NCBI GenBank assembly: GCA_036897095.1
Contig: JAYMSP010000216.1
Coordinates: forward strand, 1-64,000
Length of the DNA stretch: 64,000 nt
DNA from: Plantago elongata
Taxonomy: Eukaryota; Streptophyta; Magnoliopsida; Lamiales; Plantaginaceae
Direction of reading: 5' to 3'
A program made the position numbers and the translations under genes. The notes under the pieces were generated by a model, which was given only the letters and a program-made list of their open reading frames with translations, made no database searches and was not told where the DNA came from. This document shows positions 13,698-24,895 of this stretch, in pieces; positions within the stretch are counted from its first letter, which is position 1, and each line of letters starts with the position of its first letter.

Positions 13698-14400
13698 TTC
13701 CCTATCTGCAATTCACAAACACACCAACATCAACTGTGCACAAAACGCGGATATGAATTAGGAAGTTATTCCTTTCTCTCTACATACGTTCGTCGACAAT
13801 CAGAGATACAAACAAGACAGAATTAATCCATATTCATATATACACACGTCAAAGGGTAATTAAATTACCAGAGCAGCAAAGTATGTGAAGCTACAATAAT
13901 GACTGTGCCTTCTCCGTAAATCTTAAAAACCCGAAACGGAAGAACAAGTAATCATTTATTAAAAGGTAAGGACATATTGAAAGGTAAAAAAAAAAAACCA
14001 AGGAAATGGAATGAATTAACCTAATCCCTGGCAAATCTTTATCTATCCACAACGAAAAATGGAAAATGTATTGATACTCACACTCATCTCACATGTCACA
14101 ACTGGTAATCAACTGGTAAGCAACAGAAGCAGATAAGAGCGAGATCCGTAATCAGTTGAATTATAAAAAAGAGTGAAGAGTAATTGACAATACCAGCAAT
14201 TGATTACACTTAAACATCTACACAAGCATTAAGAAGTGTGATAAATCAAACACGCAATTAACATAATTTAACAGTTATAGTCGATTAAGAGTGGTAAGGG
14301 TAATAATACCTTGGGCGAAGGAGAGAAAGGATTGTTGTTGTGTTGACGACTATGATAGAGAGTGAAAGTCAAAATAGAGGAGTGAATATGTATGTATGTA
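13698..14400 (-). other. 5' UTR with intron and promoter side of the RING gene
   Basis: The first coding exon continues upstream of the ATG (13695-13697) to an acceptor at about 13706. A CT-rich candidate 5' leader exon lies near 14312-14360; on the minus strand it ends CGCCCAAG before a GTATTATTA donor. The leader would therefore carry an intron of about 600 bp. Transcription probably starts near 14350-14400. Confidence 0.5.
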
Positions 14401-14712
14401 TCATGTATCTATAGATTTCAACAGGAAATCAAGGTTAGCCGATGATCAGAATTCAGAAGAAAGGATTACTTTGCCGGATGTACAGTACAGACAAGAAACG
14501 ATGGAGGATAATTAACGGCAAGTGGCTTCTGCAAGTAGCTTCGGGTTTCGCCAAGGGGATATGCTACGTGTTACTTGCCTATTGGGTCAGAATCTAGCAG
14601 GGGTATCAGCTTGCTTCGTATTTTTCATTTATGTCTATTTATTCTTATTTTTGAAATTGTGGACGACGATCTAACTTATATTTATACTAAACAATTTCAA
14701 CTGCGTAAAAGG

Positions 14713-14981
14713 TAATAAACTTGTACTACATTGCGCATGTCATATCAACCGCAGCTAGTACCACAGACTCGAATCATTAATATGGTTATGAGCTTAAGAC
14801 TATTTTAAAATTAACGAACCACTTAAATTAAATAAATTGCGCTACATAATAAACTTGCACTACATTGCGCATGTCATATCAACCGCAGCTAGTACCACAG
14901 ACTCGAATCATAAATATGGTTATGCGCTTAAGACTATTTTAAAATTAACGAACCATTTAAATTAAATAAATTACGCTACAT
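14713..14981. repeat. 134-bp tandem duplication
   Basis: Two head-to-tail copies, 14713-14846 and 14847-14981, each starting TAATAAACTTG and ending GCTACAT. Only a handful of bases differ, so the duplication is young. No coding content. Confidence 0.9.
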
Positions 14982-16587
14982 ACAATTGCCTCAAATTTAT
15001 AGAGAGGAAATCACCAATTTGAGGATAAGAATCTTGCATAATTCAAGCTCGTGGTCAAGGGACTTTTGTTTCAGAATGTTGATAGGAAGTTTAAGATGGC
15101 TTTAGAAGGCACTAGTCCAACTCCAAGGCTCTTAGATCAACCGTATACGTCGAGGTCATCTTGTTTGATCATATTAATATTTTAAAAGTTTATTTTTCTA
15201 CAGTATCAGATGTTTTGGTAGGATAAAGTGAACCATTCAACTTCCTTCATATAGGTTTTTCACGAATTTATATTGGGGGATTTGGCCATCAACTAGTTCG
15301 TATAGGAGCAATGTATGACAAATCGGAATAGAAGGCGAACCGAAAAGCATATAAACTACTTGAAAATTTGATTTAGCCACTAGTTGAACCGTAGTGCTTT
15401 ATTTATGAAAAATTATTTAAAGTTTATTTATATATTCAAGATTAAATGTAACGCTCTAAAATTTCAAATCATGGTCAAAGATTTTAAAGGGATCGAGTAC
15501 GCTACTCATAAGATCATACCAATAAGTGTACCTTTCTTTTCGAGAATTCACCCATAATAATTTTAAAATTAAACATGCGACGATGGGTAACCAACCGGAA
15601 AGTCTCCTAGTTTTTACACGATAAAGACAAAATATGTAGGAAGGGACTTGTGCTGGAATTGTAGGACCAATATATCATTTAGAAAAGTGCCATTAAATAA
15701 TTGTGCAAGTCTAAATGATCGGGGTTCAACTGATTAATGGTTGAATCGTTTTTTATGTAAAAAACTTAAATGCACAATTGTATTTGTGTAAAAGTCATAA
15801 ATTGTCTTCTTCGTAATTGTTATGAAGTCACTATATGCATCATATTCATAATTTGACACACACACACACACATATATATAAAAGATAAACATAACATTTT
15901 AATTGTTGTTTTTCATTATATGTTTTCTCTATAATAGTTTTAGGTTAATTAAAACAAAAATAATCATAGTTTATTCCATATAAGGTTTGTGAAAAAGAGC
16001 TTATCAATGGTTGAATCAGACCACTCTCAAAAAAAAAATGGTTGAATCAGACCAACCGGAAGTATGGTCTTGACAAAAAACGAATAGTTTTAGTTCACAT
16101 GGATTTTTATTGTGGTGGTTTGAATAGGTAATCCAAACCGCTTCTTAAAACGATCCGAATGTTTGAACCGAACTGATTGGTTTCTAGTTAATACACTGCT
16201 ACATACTGAGTAAGATGACAACACATAACTAAAGTGCAAACGCTCTCATAGACCATGGTCGGATTGGATAGTCCAAAACTCCAAACGAAAATCAAATGTT
16301 TCTGGTCACTCACTGGTGACTTGTTGTCTAATGTAAAATCACTCATTAAATCATACACAAAAGGAAGGCAAAAAAAAAATAAAAATCTAGTCACAGAATC
16401 CTGTACAAAGAACATGTATGATTTTATTTTTCTTATCAAGAATTTGATCAGTGAGATCCCACAAAATATATAACCATGATCATCCCGGTACAACCGTACA
16501 AGTATCAACACATCCGAACAACACATGCTTCTTTCAGAATCAGCAATCATACATCGTCAACAAAGGGTAGGGCCGTAGGGATATTTC
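14982..16587. other. Intergenic DNA
   Basis: No gene seen. It holds an AC/AT microsatellite at about 15855-15880 and a short direct repeat of TGGTTGAATCAGACCA either side of an A-run near 16010-16055. The right end includes the 3' flank of the DUF1223 gene. Confidence 0.5.
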
Positions 16588-18889
16588 TCAAATACTATTT
16601 GGTAACTGGAGTTTCTGTGAACCGAAGATCTGATGTGAAGGGCCCTGGACAAAGACGACAAGACCACACTTTGCACTATTGAAACTATCCCACAAAGAAA
16701 ATTCAATAGTTTCTGTGATTGTCTTCTTGGGTGCAATATCCTTGACAGAACAGAGTTTTTCAAGTCTTCGAACAACATACTCATTTGCCAGGACCTTGTC
16801 TTTGTTGGCTCCACCTTCACAGCTGGTGACAAGACCGCATTCGTAAAGAGCCACCATCACATTGACATCTTCATTATCTACTTTTGACCTCAGGGTTCCT
16901 GTTAATGATACTTGTAATGAAGTTGGTTTGGGCTTCTGGTATGTCGCCTGTAAGTTCAAACACACATAAGTACAGACAACATAAATTGATGGCTTATGAC
17001 CTAGCAGACGATCACCTGGAGCAAAGTGACATAATCAGGCTCAACATAGCCCAAGGATGGTGCCCTTGTCCTATAACAGAATTCACAACTTAAAGAGGGT
17101 AAAGGGTAGCAACTGCTTCTTAAAACCAAGTTCACACCATTTGAAACTCCTACTAGAAACACAATTTGTTTCATTAGCACGTGGCGCACATGGAAACGGA
17201 TGTATATAAATGGTATTAACTATTAATCATCAAGAATCTAATGGTTATCCTGCAATGAAATTTATGATATAATGGATAAATTCCTACTTGTGGATTACTT
17301 TGACAATCCAATAAACCAAGTGCATTTTGATCCCGACCGTCTGACTCAACATAAATATCTGTTCAATAACACATGGAGTCTCTAATAAACACATAATTCC
17401 CAGCAACTCTTTTACTATATGTGATCTGTCTTACACGACAAGCTAATTATCTCCAGCTTTGTCCAATTCCAATATCTACCATATGTGAAACTAATGTCAC
17501 AACCAACTATCACATTTGCATCTCAAGAGAGACATATCCACCTAAATTAAGCCAGCAAAGCTGATCATTGAACAGGTTAAGGGGGTGTTGTTTGGGCCGG
17601 ATTTTAAAATCACAAACAGATGTCTTAAAAACATACAAGGGGACGCTTCTAGCTTTATCCTGGCTTGCAGTTCTTTTTACCTTATAAAAATCCAAGTAAA
17701 AGCCATAAATGCATACACTAAAAAATAGCTCAAGACAGTGAATAGCCAAAATCCAAATCCAAAACCTTAGGCACAAGACTCTATGAAGTATGAACCACAT
17801 AAATGTCTTGGTTCAAGCTTTAGCATACCAAATATAGTCCATATATTAACCTTATTTATTGTCACACAGGTCCAGCATGACTCTTCTTGATTCAGGTAGC
17901 CTACCGCAATTAACTGGGATATAAAACATAGCTGGTTCGGTTTAGCTTATCTAATTGATGATACAATGTAACCCGCCAGATCTAATCTAAAACATTCGAT
18001 AAATACGAACTTCCACAGGACAGCACAAACCTGATAACCAGAAGTAAATTATGTGCACGATGTAACCATTAACAGAAATCTGATCCTCATATAAATTCAT
18101 CACCCAGGGATATATTCAATCCGATAAGTCCAGCGAATAAAACACGATTCATTCTGATGCTAACAAGTTAAGTAGTCTCACTTCAGTAACAAATTAACAA
18201 TCCTTCAATCCTCATATCTATCAAAGATGATTGAAGCTAATCTTCAGTGAAACTGACTAATTTTACTCACTAATAATCATTATTCATTACATACCAGTTA
18301 TCACATATTCACATTATATTGCAAGATTGAGAGTAAAATCATAGAAATAAAAAAACTCATAGAAAGTAAAATCGATAAACCAGATAGTAGTTAAACAGTA
18401 GAAACCAAAACGGAAGAGAAATGCAGAAACCTGAAATTTCGGTGCAGGAAACCTAGGAGCAGATTCAATCGACGACAACATGGCATCGGAATCGTTCCCC
18501 ATACATTGCGCCGCTCCTTGAACAACGATCTGAGGCGTGAAGATAGTATCCAAATTGAGAGACTCAACATACGCCTTTTGTCTGACAGTCCATTGCGTAG
18601 ATCCGAAGGGATCTTTCCAGCCAGTGTAATCCCAATAATCAACATGGTAGGCCAACAATATCAACGGCGATTCCAATTTGAAGTCGCCTCTGCCAAGGCG
18701 CGAGAAGAGCATCTCGGCTTCCGGCGAGGTGGCGCAGCCCTGGGAGGAGAAGAGCTCGACGAGTACAGGAGAGGCGTGTTGCTGCTCGGTTGCGAGATCG
18801 GCCGTGGCGTGGTGGTGGTTTGAGGAGGAGGATACGCCGGCGGATTCGCGGCGGTTCCGGCCGAAACAGGTGAAGAGACCGCGCGCCAT
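16588..18889 (-). CDS. DUF1223 (thioredoxin-like fold) protein
   Basis: Two exons on the minus strand, 18431-18889 and 16588-16947, joined over a 1483-bp GT-AG intron, give 272 residues. I place the start at MARGLFTCFG (ATG at 18887-18889): an upstream in-frame ATG gives only low-complexity leader, while the chosen start is followed by the usual basic, serine- and histidine-rich N-terminus. Residues 42-152 carry VLVELFSSQGCATSPEAEML and HVDYWDYTGWKDPFGS, both typical of DUF1223. The second exon holds the C-terminal half (LQVSLTGTLRSKVD, VMVALYECGLVTSCE) and ends FGSQKLQLPNSI. The family adopts a thioredoxin-like fold and its role in plants is not established. At the expected redox motif the protein reads C52-A-T-S55 rather than CxxC. 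Frame and splice sites are intact. Confidence 0.92.
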
Positions 18890-19849
18890 GGTCGACGTGC
18901 CGTCTCTGACTCTCGAGTTTTGGTGAGAGAGGATGTTGGTTGATGAGATGAGATGACTGGTGTTGAGTTGATCTGTTAATGGAGAGAGAGAGGGAATAAT
19001 TTCGATTTTGCAGAACAAGGGTGGTGATGAGAGAAAGGTGGAGATGCAAATTACTGTAGTTTGTTTTCCGAATTCGTAAAAGGTAACTCGAACTCGATCT
19101 ATTGGATAAAAATTATTAGTTTATTAAACATTTTAACCAGATAAGTTAAGACTATCTGCCACTTTATGCAGTACTAGTAACATTTTAGTAGTTAATTGTA
19201 GTGAACAATTCTCTAAATTGAGGGATAGTGTCCGTAATGGTGACGATTCACGATGCATTGTCATAATGTCGTGTTACGATAATATGTCGCCGTGTCTTTT
19301 TTCTGCAGTGGTGACGCGTCGTCGTCATGTTGTTGTCATTTATAAAAATTTTTAATTTTTTAATTTTTATTTACATATTATTCATATTATAAAAGTGTTG
19401 AAATGTTGAAATAAATAAAATTGCATTTTTAAAGCTGTTTTATAATTTATTAAGGTTTAAAATTCAAAAAAAATTGTTTTGCTAAAAATATATTTAATAT
19501 ATTGTAATAGTGGTTAAAGTCGAAATTAATACAATTGTGATTTTAGAGGTTGTTATATATTTTTACATTTATATTTTTTGAGTTATTCGCGTTTGAAATT
19601 AAACGAATAAAATATAAAAAGCTAAAATTAAAAAAAATAAAAAAAAGGCTGCCAAGCACAACACCGCGTCATGCCATGCCATGGCGCGGTGTCTAATGAG
19701 GCGCAAACCATTGGGGGCCCACATTGGAGAAGGTATTGGATACATGAAAATCTGCTTCATACTAAATTGAGGGGTCTTGAATCTAGATTACATGAGAATC
19801 TGCTTTCACCACTAAAGTAGCATACTAATCGTTTTGTATAAATTACTAA
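18890..19849. other. 5' leader/promoter of the DUF1223 gene, then intergenic DNA
   Basis: The minus-strand leader (18890 to about 19050) is rich in CT runs, common in plant 5' UTRs. Beyond it I see no gene. A GC-rich interrupted palindrome (ACACCGCG .. CGCGGTGT) at 19661-19692 stands out from an AT-rich background and may be one end of an unrecognised repeat that starts near 19220. Confidence 0.45.
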
Positions 19850-20008
19850 GGGGCTGATTGACCAAGCATTCAAATATCCTTATTTGGCTCGATGAATATT
19901 GATTTAGCCTAAAATACACTTCAAATACCCCATTTCAATTTCATTCCAAATACAATTTCACTAAAATCTCATCCAAATGGCCATTTGAGTGCCATGTCAA
20001 TCAGCCCC
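19850..20008. mobile_element. Tourist-like MITE (PIF/Harbinger group)
   Basis: 159 bp with terminal inverted repeats GGGGCTGATTGAC / GTCAATCAGCCCC, flanked by TAA at 19847-19849 and 20009-20011. A 3-bp TWA target duplication is the signature of PIF/Harbinger transposition. No coding content. Confidence 0.85.
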
Positions 20009-20009
20009 T

Positions 20010-20253
20010 AAAAGATTAGCACACGATACTCGCGTGTAACCTTTTAACTCATTATTCTTGTTAGAAAAAATTATAAATTAATACTTTATATTATCGTAGA
20101 ACTATTAATTATAGTGTAACTTTTTTAAAAAGGTTAAACCATAATTAAAATGTGTTAAAAGGAATAAATGTTACTATGAGGAGTGAAAAAGTAAAAAATA
20201 AAAGTCAATCCATACATTACCGTATATGTTATTAAAATATAAAGATTGAGTTG
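20010..20253. repeat. Copy of an unclassified AT-rich dispersed repeat
   Basis: Resembles 32085-32870. Shared features are a GATACTCGCGTG-like word, TAATTATAGTGTAACTTTTT, and AAAAATAAAAGT followed by TCC. Together with the copies to the right it forms the host DNA into which Tat-1 inserted. Confidence 0.45.
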
Positions 20254-20921
20254 TGATGTGGTATAAAAGTGGCTAGTGTTTAGGCTAAGAAAGATTACTA
20301 CTAATTCAATTATAGAACCAAAGCAATGCTCCTCGAAAATGAAACCTGCAGAGAAAATTAGCAGGTTAGACCTTTTAAAATCGGTCTGCCTAAGACAATC
20401 CGGTACGACATGAATTAGCGTGTAGTTGGATGCGAGTGATCCGAGTAGATGTAGAGAGCAGTAATTAGTGGTAGTTGACTTTCTTCAATAGGAGTAAATG
20501 CTCGAGTATTTATAGCGGAATCTTCGGGAGACCAAGTCCCGACCTTCACCGTCGGTTGGTCGGGTGCACCCCAAGGCGACAAGTGTCCTTGGAGACAGGT
20601 GGCACGCCGTGATCTGGCAGGCTCCGGAAGCGTGTCTAGTCGACTCTAAGACAGTCCATAGGTTAAATGTCTAGTCCAGTTCCGGCCATGTTGGTCTCTA
20701 ATAATCTGACAATAGTCCGACCTATATGGGTAGGATCGGCTCGACTAGCCAGAGTGTTTATGTTACGTTGATGATCCTAACTCGCTCTAGTCGGCTCCGT
20801 GAGAAGACATACAGATAGTCGGCTCCCGAGGTAGATAAGGGCTCTTACGACTTATTGCTATCCTATTAATCACGCGTCGTTCCGACCCCGTCCTTAAGAG
20901 AGAATTAGGAAGAAAGGACTC
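20254..20921 (-). repeat. 3' LTR of Tat-1
   Basis: 668 bp, the outer end at the AGTTG duplication. Read on the minus strand the LTR ends CCACATCA. A minus-strand TATAAATA box lies near 20510. Confidence 0.9.
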
Positions 20922-21109
20922 ATTTGTATATATCATAAGTCCCCTAGTTCTCGAGTATCTTAGTAGAAGATAGTCGATGAATTATGAACTTCTTGATTGT
21001 CGTAGTCAGACGCGTCCGTTATAAGATACCAACCATAGGTGCCCACGGGTTGTATAGTTATGGCAATGCATTAATGATGAGTGGGACCACCTTACTCACC
21101 TCGTCTTCC

Positions 21110-21117
21110 TATAAATA
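21110..21117 (+). promoter_or_regulatory. Antisense TATA box 1 in Tat-1
   Basis: TATAAATA preceded by TTCC, followed by a C/T-rich leader (CATTCATTCCCTC). It points opposite to gag-pol. Activity is inferred from the motif only. Confidence 0.5.
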
Positions 21118-22714
21118 TGATCGACCCGGAACGTCATTTTCATTCATTCCCTCTGGAGATTTTCTTTAGCTTCCCCCTTCTTCAAAGTGAAGTGCCCCTT
21201 AGAGGGTAGCGTGGGGAGCTTTGAAGTATGTGCTTTTGGGTTTGTAATCTACGTTGCTCTAGGCTCGGTCATCTGGTAACAGACGACCCGAAGAAAGCTC
21301 TTCCTCCGTTGCGAGTGAGCTTTCCCTCCGTCGTCTGCTACTGGATGACCCAGGCGGACAACTATTTTCCGTCTCCTCGTGGTTGGTCGGATCAGACCCC
21401 TGGGAGCTCTGTGAGAATATTAATTGTCGGGGAGAGCCCTTTCTTGTCGGCTTTCCATTGCCAGTTCTCCTTCTCATAGAGCTCAGGGGATCTGATCCGA
21501 CCTCCGCTGAATTTGTGCTTAGATTCTTGGTTTCTTTGCTTTTGTTACATGGCACTCATTTATCGGAGAGTAATTATCCGAGTAGCATCTGATAAGCGAG
21601 CCCAAGTAACGGAAGCTAAGATCACCATTGAAACTCCGGCCTGAGAAGGTAAGTTATTATCTTTCCCCATTAACTGGGTGAAGTCGGCGCAAGCTGGCTT
21701 CGCCCAATCTAATTTATCTTTCAAAATTTTCCGTCAGGCTTGTGGGTTCAGATTGTTGCCATAACCGGACTATTGTGTGCCTTATGAGTTTTTAGTTGTC
21801 GTGGAGAGCCTTATTTTATAGTCGGGCTGTCTAATTCCAAGCTTTTACTCATAAGGTACATCAGTATTCCGGTGTATCAACTGGTGCTTGTCTGCATCTA
21901 GATGCCATAGTAGTATATATATAAGTCCCCCTAGTTTCAAATATCTTAGTAGAAGATAGTTTGAAATTAGGCTTGTTCGAGTTTCTATGTTGCGGGACTA
22001 AGTATTTGTCGTTGTTGGGCTTCAGCGCTTAGTTGATATAATTAGCCCAAAGTAGGCGCAACTCCAGGTTGCGTTTTATTCGCACCATGTGGTATGTTTT
22101 TTTTAGGTCGTCGCTCTTTAAATAGCGTACTGACGTAGATGTTTTTGTCCCATCTTTTCCCAATAGAGTACACCACTTGGATGAAGAGGAAGCGAGGAGA
22201 GCCCATAAGATTGACGGTCTTATGTAGGTATGACATCTAACTCTGTTTGAAACCTGATTAAAAGTCTTCGTTGTGCTCGAGGTTATCCTCGTGATGTTTG
22301 TGTTCTGCGGAGATAGTTTTGTTGGCAGGGTGGGCTTATTTTGATGTAGTCGACCATTTGCACCTCTGCTTTTCTTCGAAGACACACAAGCATGCCGAGG
22401 TTAAGGATCTCGTGTGGCCTTCATCAAACGCGAGTTTGTCCGACAAGCGTCCGTCTGGCATGTGCCCCTTCCCGCGATATCTGAAGCTCTCCGTCGTTAA
22501 TCTAGTTGACGGGGTGGGCTTTGTTTAAAAATTGGTCGACCATCCCCAACGATATTATGTGCGGAGATCCTCAGACATCCTGAGAATTGGTACTCAATTC
22601 CAACTAGAGGCGATTGACCCAGTAATAGTAGCCCTATAGTTGCGGCCCAATTAAGATTAGGAGCCCAGTTGGTCATAAGCCCATTACTCCGAAGTTGAAG
22701 GATCACTTTCTCCT

Positions 22715-22722
22715 TATAAATA
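22715..22722 (+). promoter_or_regulatory. Antisense TATA box 2 in Tat-1
   Basis: TATAAATA in the context CTCCTTATAAATAGGA, about 200 bp upstream of the plus-strand open frame that starts near 22935. Confidence 0.55.
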
Positions 22723-23685
22723 GGAACCTTGGGCCCTCCCTAATATACTTAACTCACCTTAATCCGGATCATTCCTCAATTGTCTGAGTAGAGTGCCATT
22801 GACCGACTAGACTGCCTTTGTTCCAAACTCGAAGGTATTCTCACTTCTGATCGGCCTTTACCCCTTGTTCTTAATCGGTCATTTTGAGTGATTTACTTTC
22901 GCGTCTTACTTTCCTCTGTACTCTTCAGTGCAAGATGAACTCCGCTGATCGGAAAGCCACGCAGAGAGCTCCTTGGATTCACTATATGGAATCCGATTAC
23001 CAGGAGAATTCCCACCTTATGAGCTCTGAGGAGTATATCGGGGCGGTCAACTACTCGGTGCCTAGGGGGAGGATCATAGTCACTTTATCCACTGCCCATA
23101 TGGGTACTGGCACCCACCCTACTATTTGGGTAGCGAGACGGAAGATGATCTGATCATCCTCGATCCCGAAGGCGACCCAGCTCTGTGTCCGGGATTAATC
23201 CAGGGTCTGGAGGAGGCAAGGGTTCGGGAGAGGCTCGTATCCGGCGAGAGCAGGCTCGGGCACTGCTTAGTGGAGCAGAATCAGAGGGGTCCAACCAAGT
23301 GTAGGATTGATTAGGTCTTTGTGTATATCTGTAATGTCGGATAATTTTCCTATGTATGTATCCGAGTAAACAATGTAATGGCTTCAGCCTTGTTTTGAAA
23401 TGGATAATTTGTTCTTCGATACTCCATGTTTCCGAGCATAGCATGTTTCTTTAACCGATTAAAATATCTTCAAAATGTGTTTCCCGAGGGCATTACATAA
23501 CCCGTTGTAATTAGAAGCAAGATGTCTTTCTAGCAAGGGTTTCACCTGTTGAGGAACCGGTGCGATGATTCGTGATCGACTTCCCCTCATGAAAAGACGC
23601 ATTGATTGAAACCGGTATTTCTACGTGAACCGGTGCAACGATTCATCTTCGAACCGATGTAACAGTTCGATCGCGGACCTTTCCT

Positions 23686-23693
23686 TATAAATA
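23686..23693 (+). promoter_or_regulatory. Antisense TATA box 3 in Tat-1
   Basis: TATAAATA in the context TTCCTTATAAATAGGA, nearly the same flanks as box 2. A plus-strand open frame begins about 200 bp downstream at 23893. Confidence 0.55.
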
Positions 23694-24474
23694 GGATGTC
23701 CCAGGATCGATTTTTTTTCACATTTACCATTTTCTCTGCTTTAGAGAGATAAACTTGCCCGAGTAGATTGTAAAGAGATAAACTCCTTTTTTCACATTCA
23801 TAGATGATCAGCACCATGTCCTTCTGATATAAGCATATGACGACACTTCCCATAACCATTTCTTCTCTTGTTATCGTAGATCTACTCTGTCATGTCGTCG
23901 GCCAACTCAATAAGTGATTTAGTAAATAATGTTGAGAATGAAGTTAATAAACCCCCTAACATTATTGTGTTTTCTGACTCGGATCTAGCCTCTGAAATAG
24001 CTGAGGACATTGCAGATTTCATGGCTGACGATTCTGAGGTTGACTAGACTGAATCATCAAGTCGGCTGACCAGACTGAATCATCGTCCGACCCTCCAGGA
24101 AGCGAAATTCCCGAGTCTCTTCACCCTGTTGTTTAATCTAGTTGCCTTGTATCTTTTGTCCAAACTTTGATAGTTGTATAGGGCTGATTACTGACTATGC
24201 CCCCGGTTTGTGAGGGACCATTCTTTTGTTGGTCATCTTCAGATCCTATCTGAACTTTATTTGTATCTTCGCCTTATGCGAGATCTGAGGCTGGCCTCTT
24301 AGCTAATGATCGGTATGTAATATTTTGTACTCATCTGACATGTTTTCGTTAGGCGTTATCAACTTCTTTTACTTGGAGCTATTCGGAGCTTTATCTATAT
24401 TATCTCCCCACCTAGGTATTTAACAAAGTAGTGTCAAAACTGTGTTGAATACTTGTGTATGTTTGTACGTTCGT

Positions 24475-24790
24475 TAGTGTGACTCGGCTATTTGTTAGTA
24501 AACCGGAGAGTTTACACTTGTACCATTTTGTTGTGTGTTTAGTGATACTCAACTTTTCGCTTAGTTAGTGGAGGAGATTACACTTGTATCACTTTTGTTA
24601 TTTGTTTAGTCATACTCGGCTTTGCACTTAGTTAGCCGAGGAGATTACACTTGTATCATTTTTGTTGTTTGTTTAGTGACTCGACTTTTTGCTTAGTTAT
24701 CCCAGGAAATTACACTTGTATCACTTTTGTTGTTTGTTTAGTGATACTCGGCTTTGCGCTTAGTTAGTCGAGGAGATTACACTTGTACTT
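24475..24790. repeat. Five-copy 66-bp tandem array in the 3' region of Tat-1
   Basis: The word ACACTTG recurs at 24514, 24580, 24647, 24712 and 24779, a period of 65-67 bp. Units share TTTAGTGATACTCGGCTTTG, CGCTTAGTTAG and GAGGAGATTACACTTG. Several units contain an inverted pair, CTCGGC .. GCCGAG, around a 14-base loop. The array starts about 100 bp past the end of the integrase frame. Confidence 0.88.
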
Positions 24791-24895
24791 TTGACAGTAA
24801 AATAACTTGCATTGATGATCAAAAGGGGGATTCCTCGGGGGAATCGATTACAAGAATCTTGGTCATGCCGATTCCCAAAACATTACAAATCCCTC

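Larger units (their letters stand above)
20922..24120 (+). other. Antisense gene region of Tat-1
   Basis: Between the tandem array and the 3' LTR the plus strand holds short open frames, clearest at 22935-23313 and 23893-24046, and three TATAAATA boxes. A segment reading DDLIILDPEGDPALCPGL near 23140-23200 resembles the corresponding antisense part of Tat-2 (DLVILDPILCNLMCP near 51235). Tat-lineage elements are known to carry genes antisense to gag-pol in this position. Decayed. Confidence 0.7.

Noticed and set aside
16188-16550. 120-codon minus-strand open frame next to the DUF1223 gene
   Set aside because: No domain, AT-rich, and it lies in the 3' flank of a gene that already ends at 16588.
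18639-19049. 136-codon minus-strand open frame
   Set aside because: It is an alternative frame of the first exon of the DUF1223 gene, rich in Arg, His and Leu as expected of a shadow.
24475-24790. Regular repeats as a CRISPR-like array
   Set aside because: Units are contiguous without unique spacers, in a plant retrotransposon.
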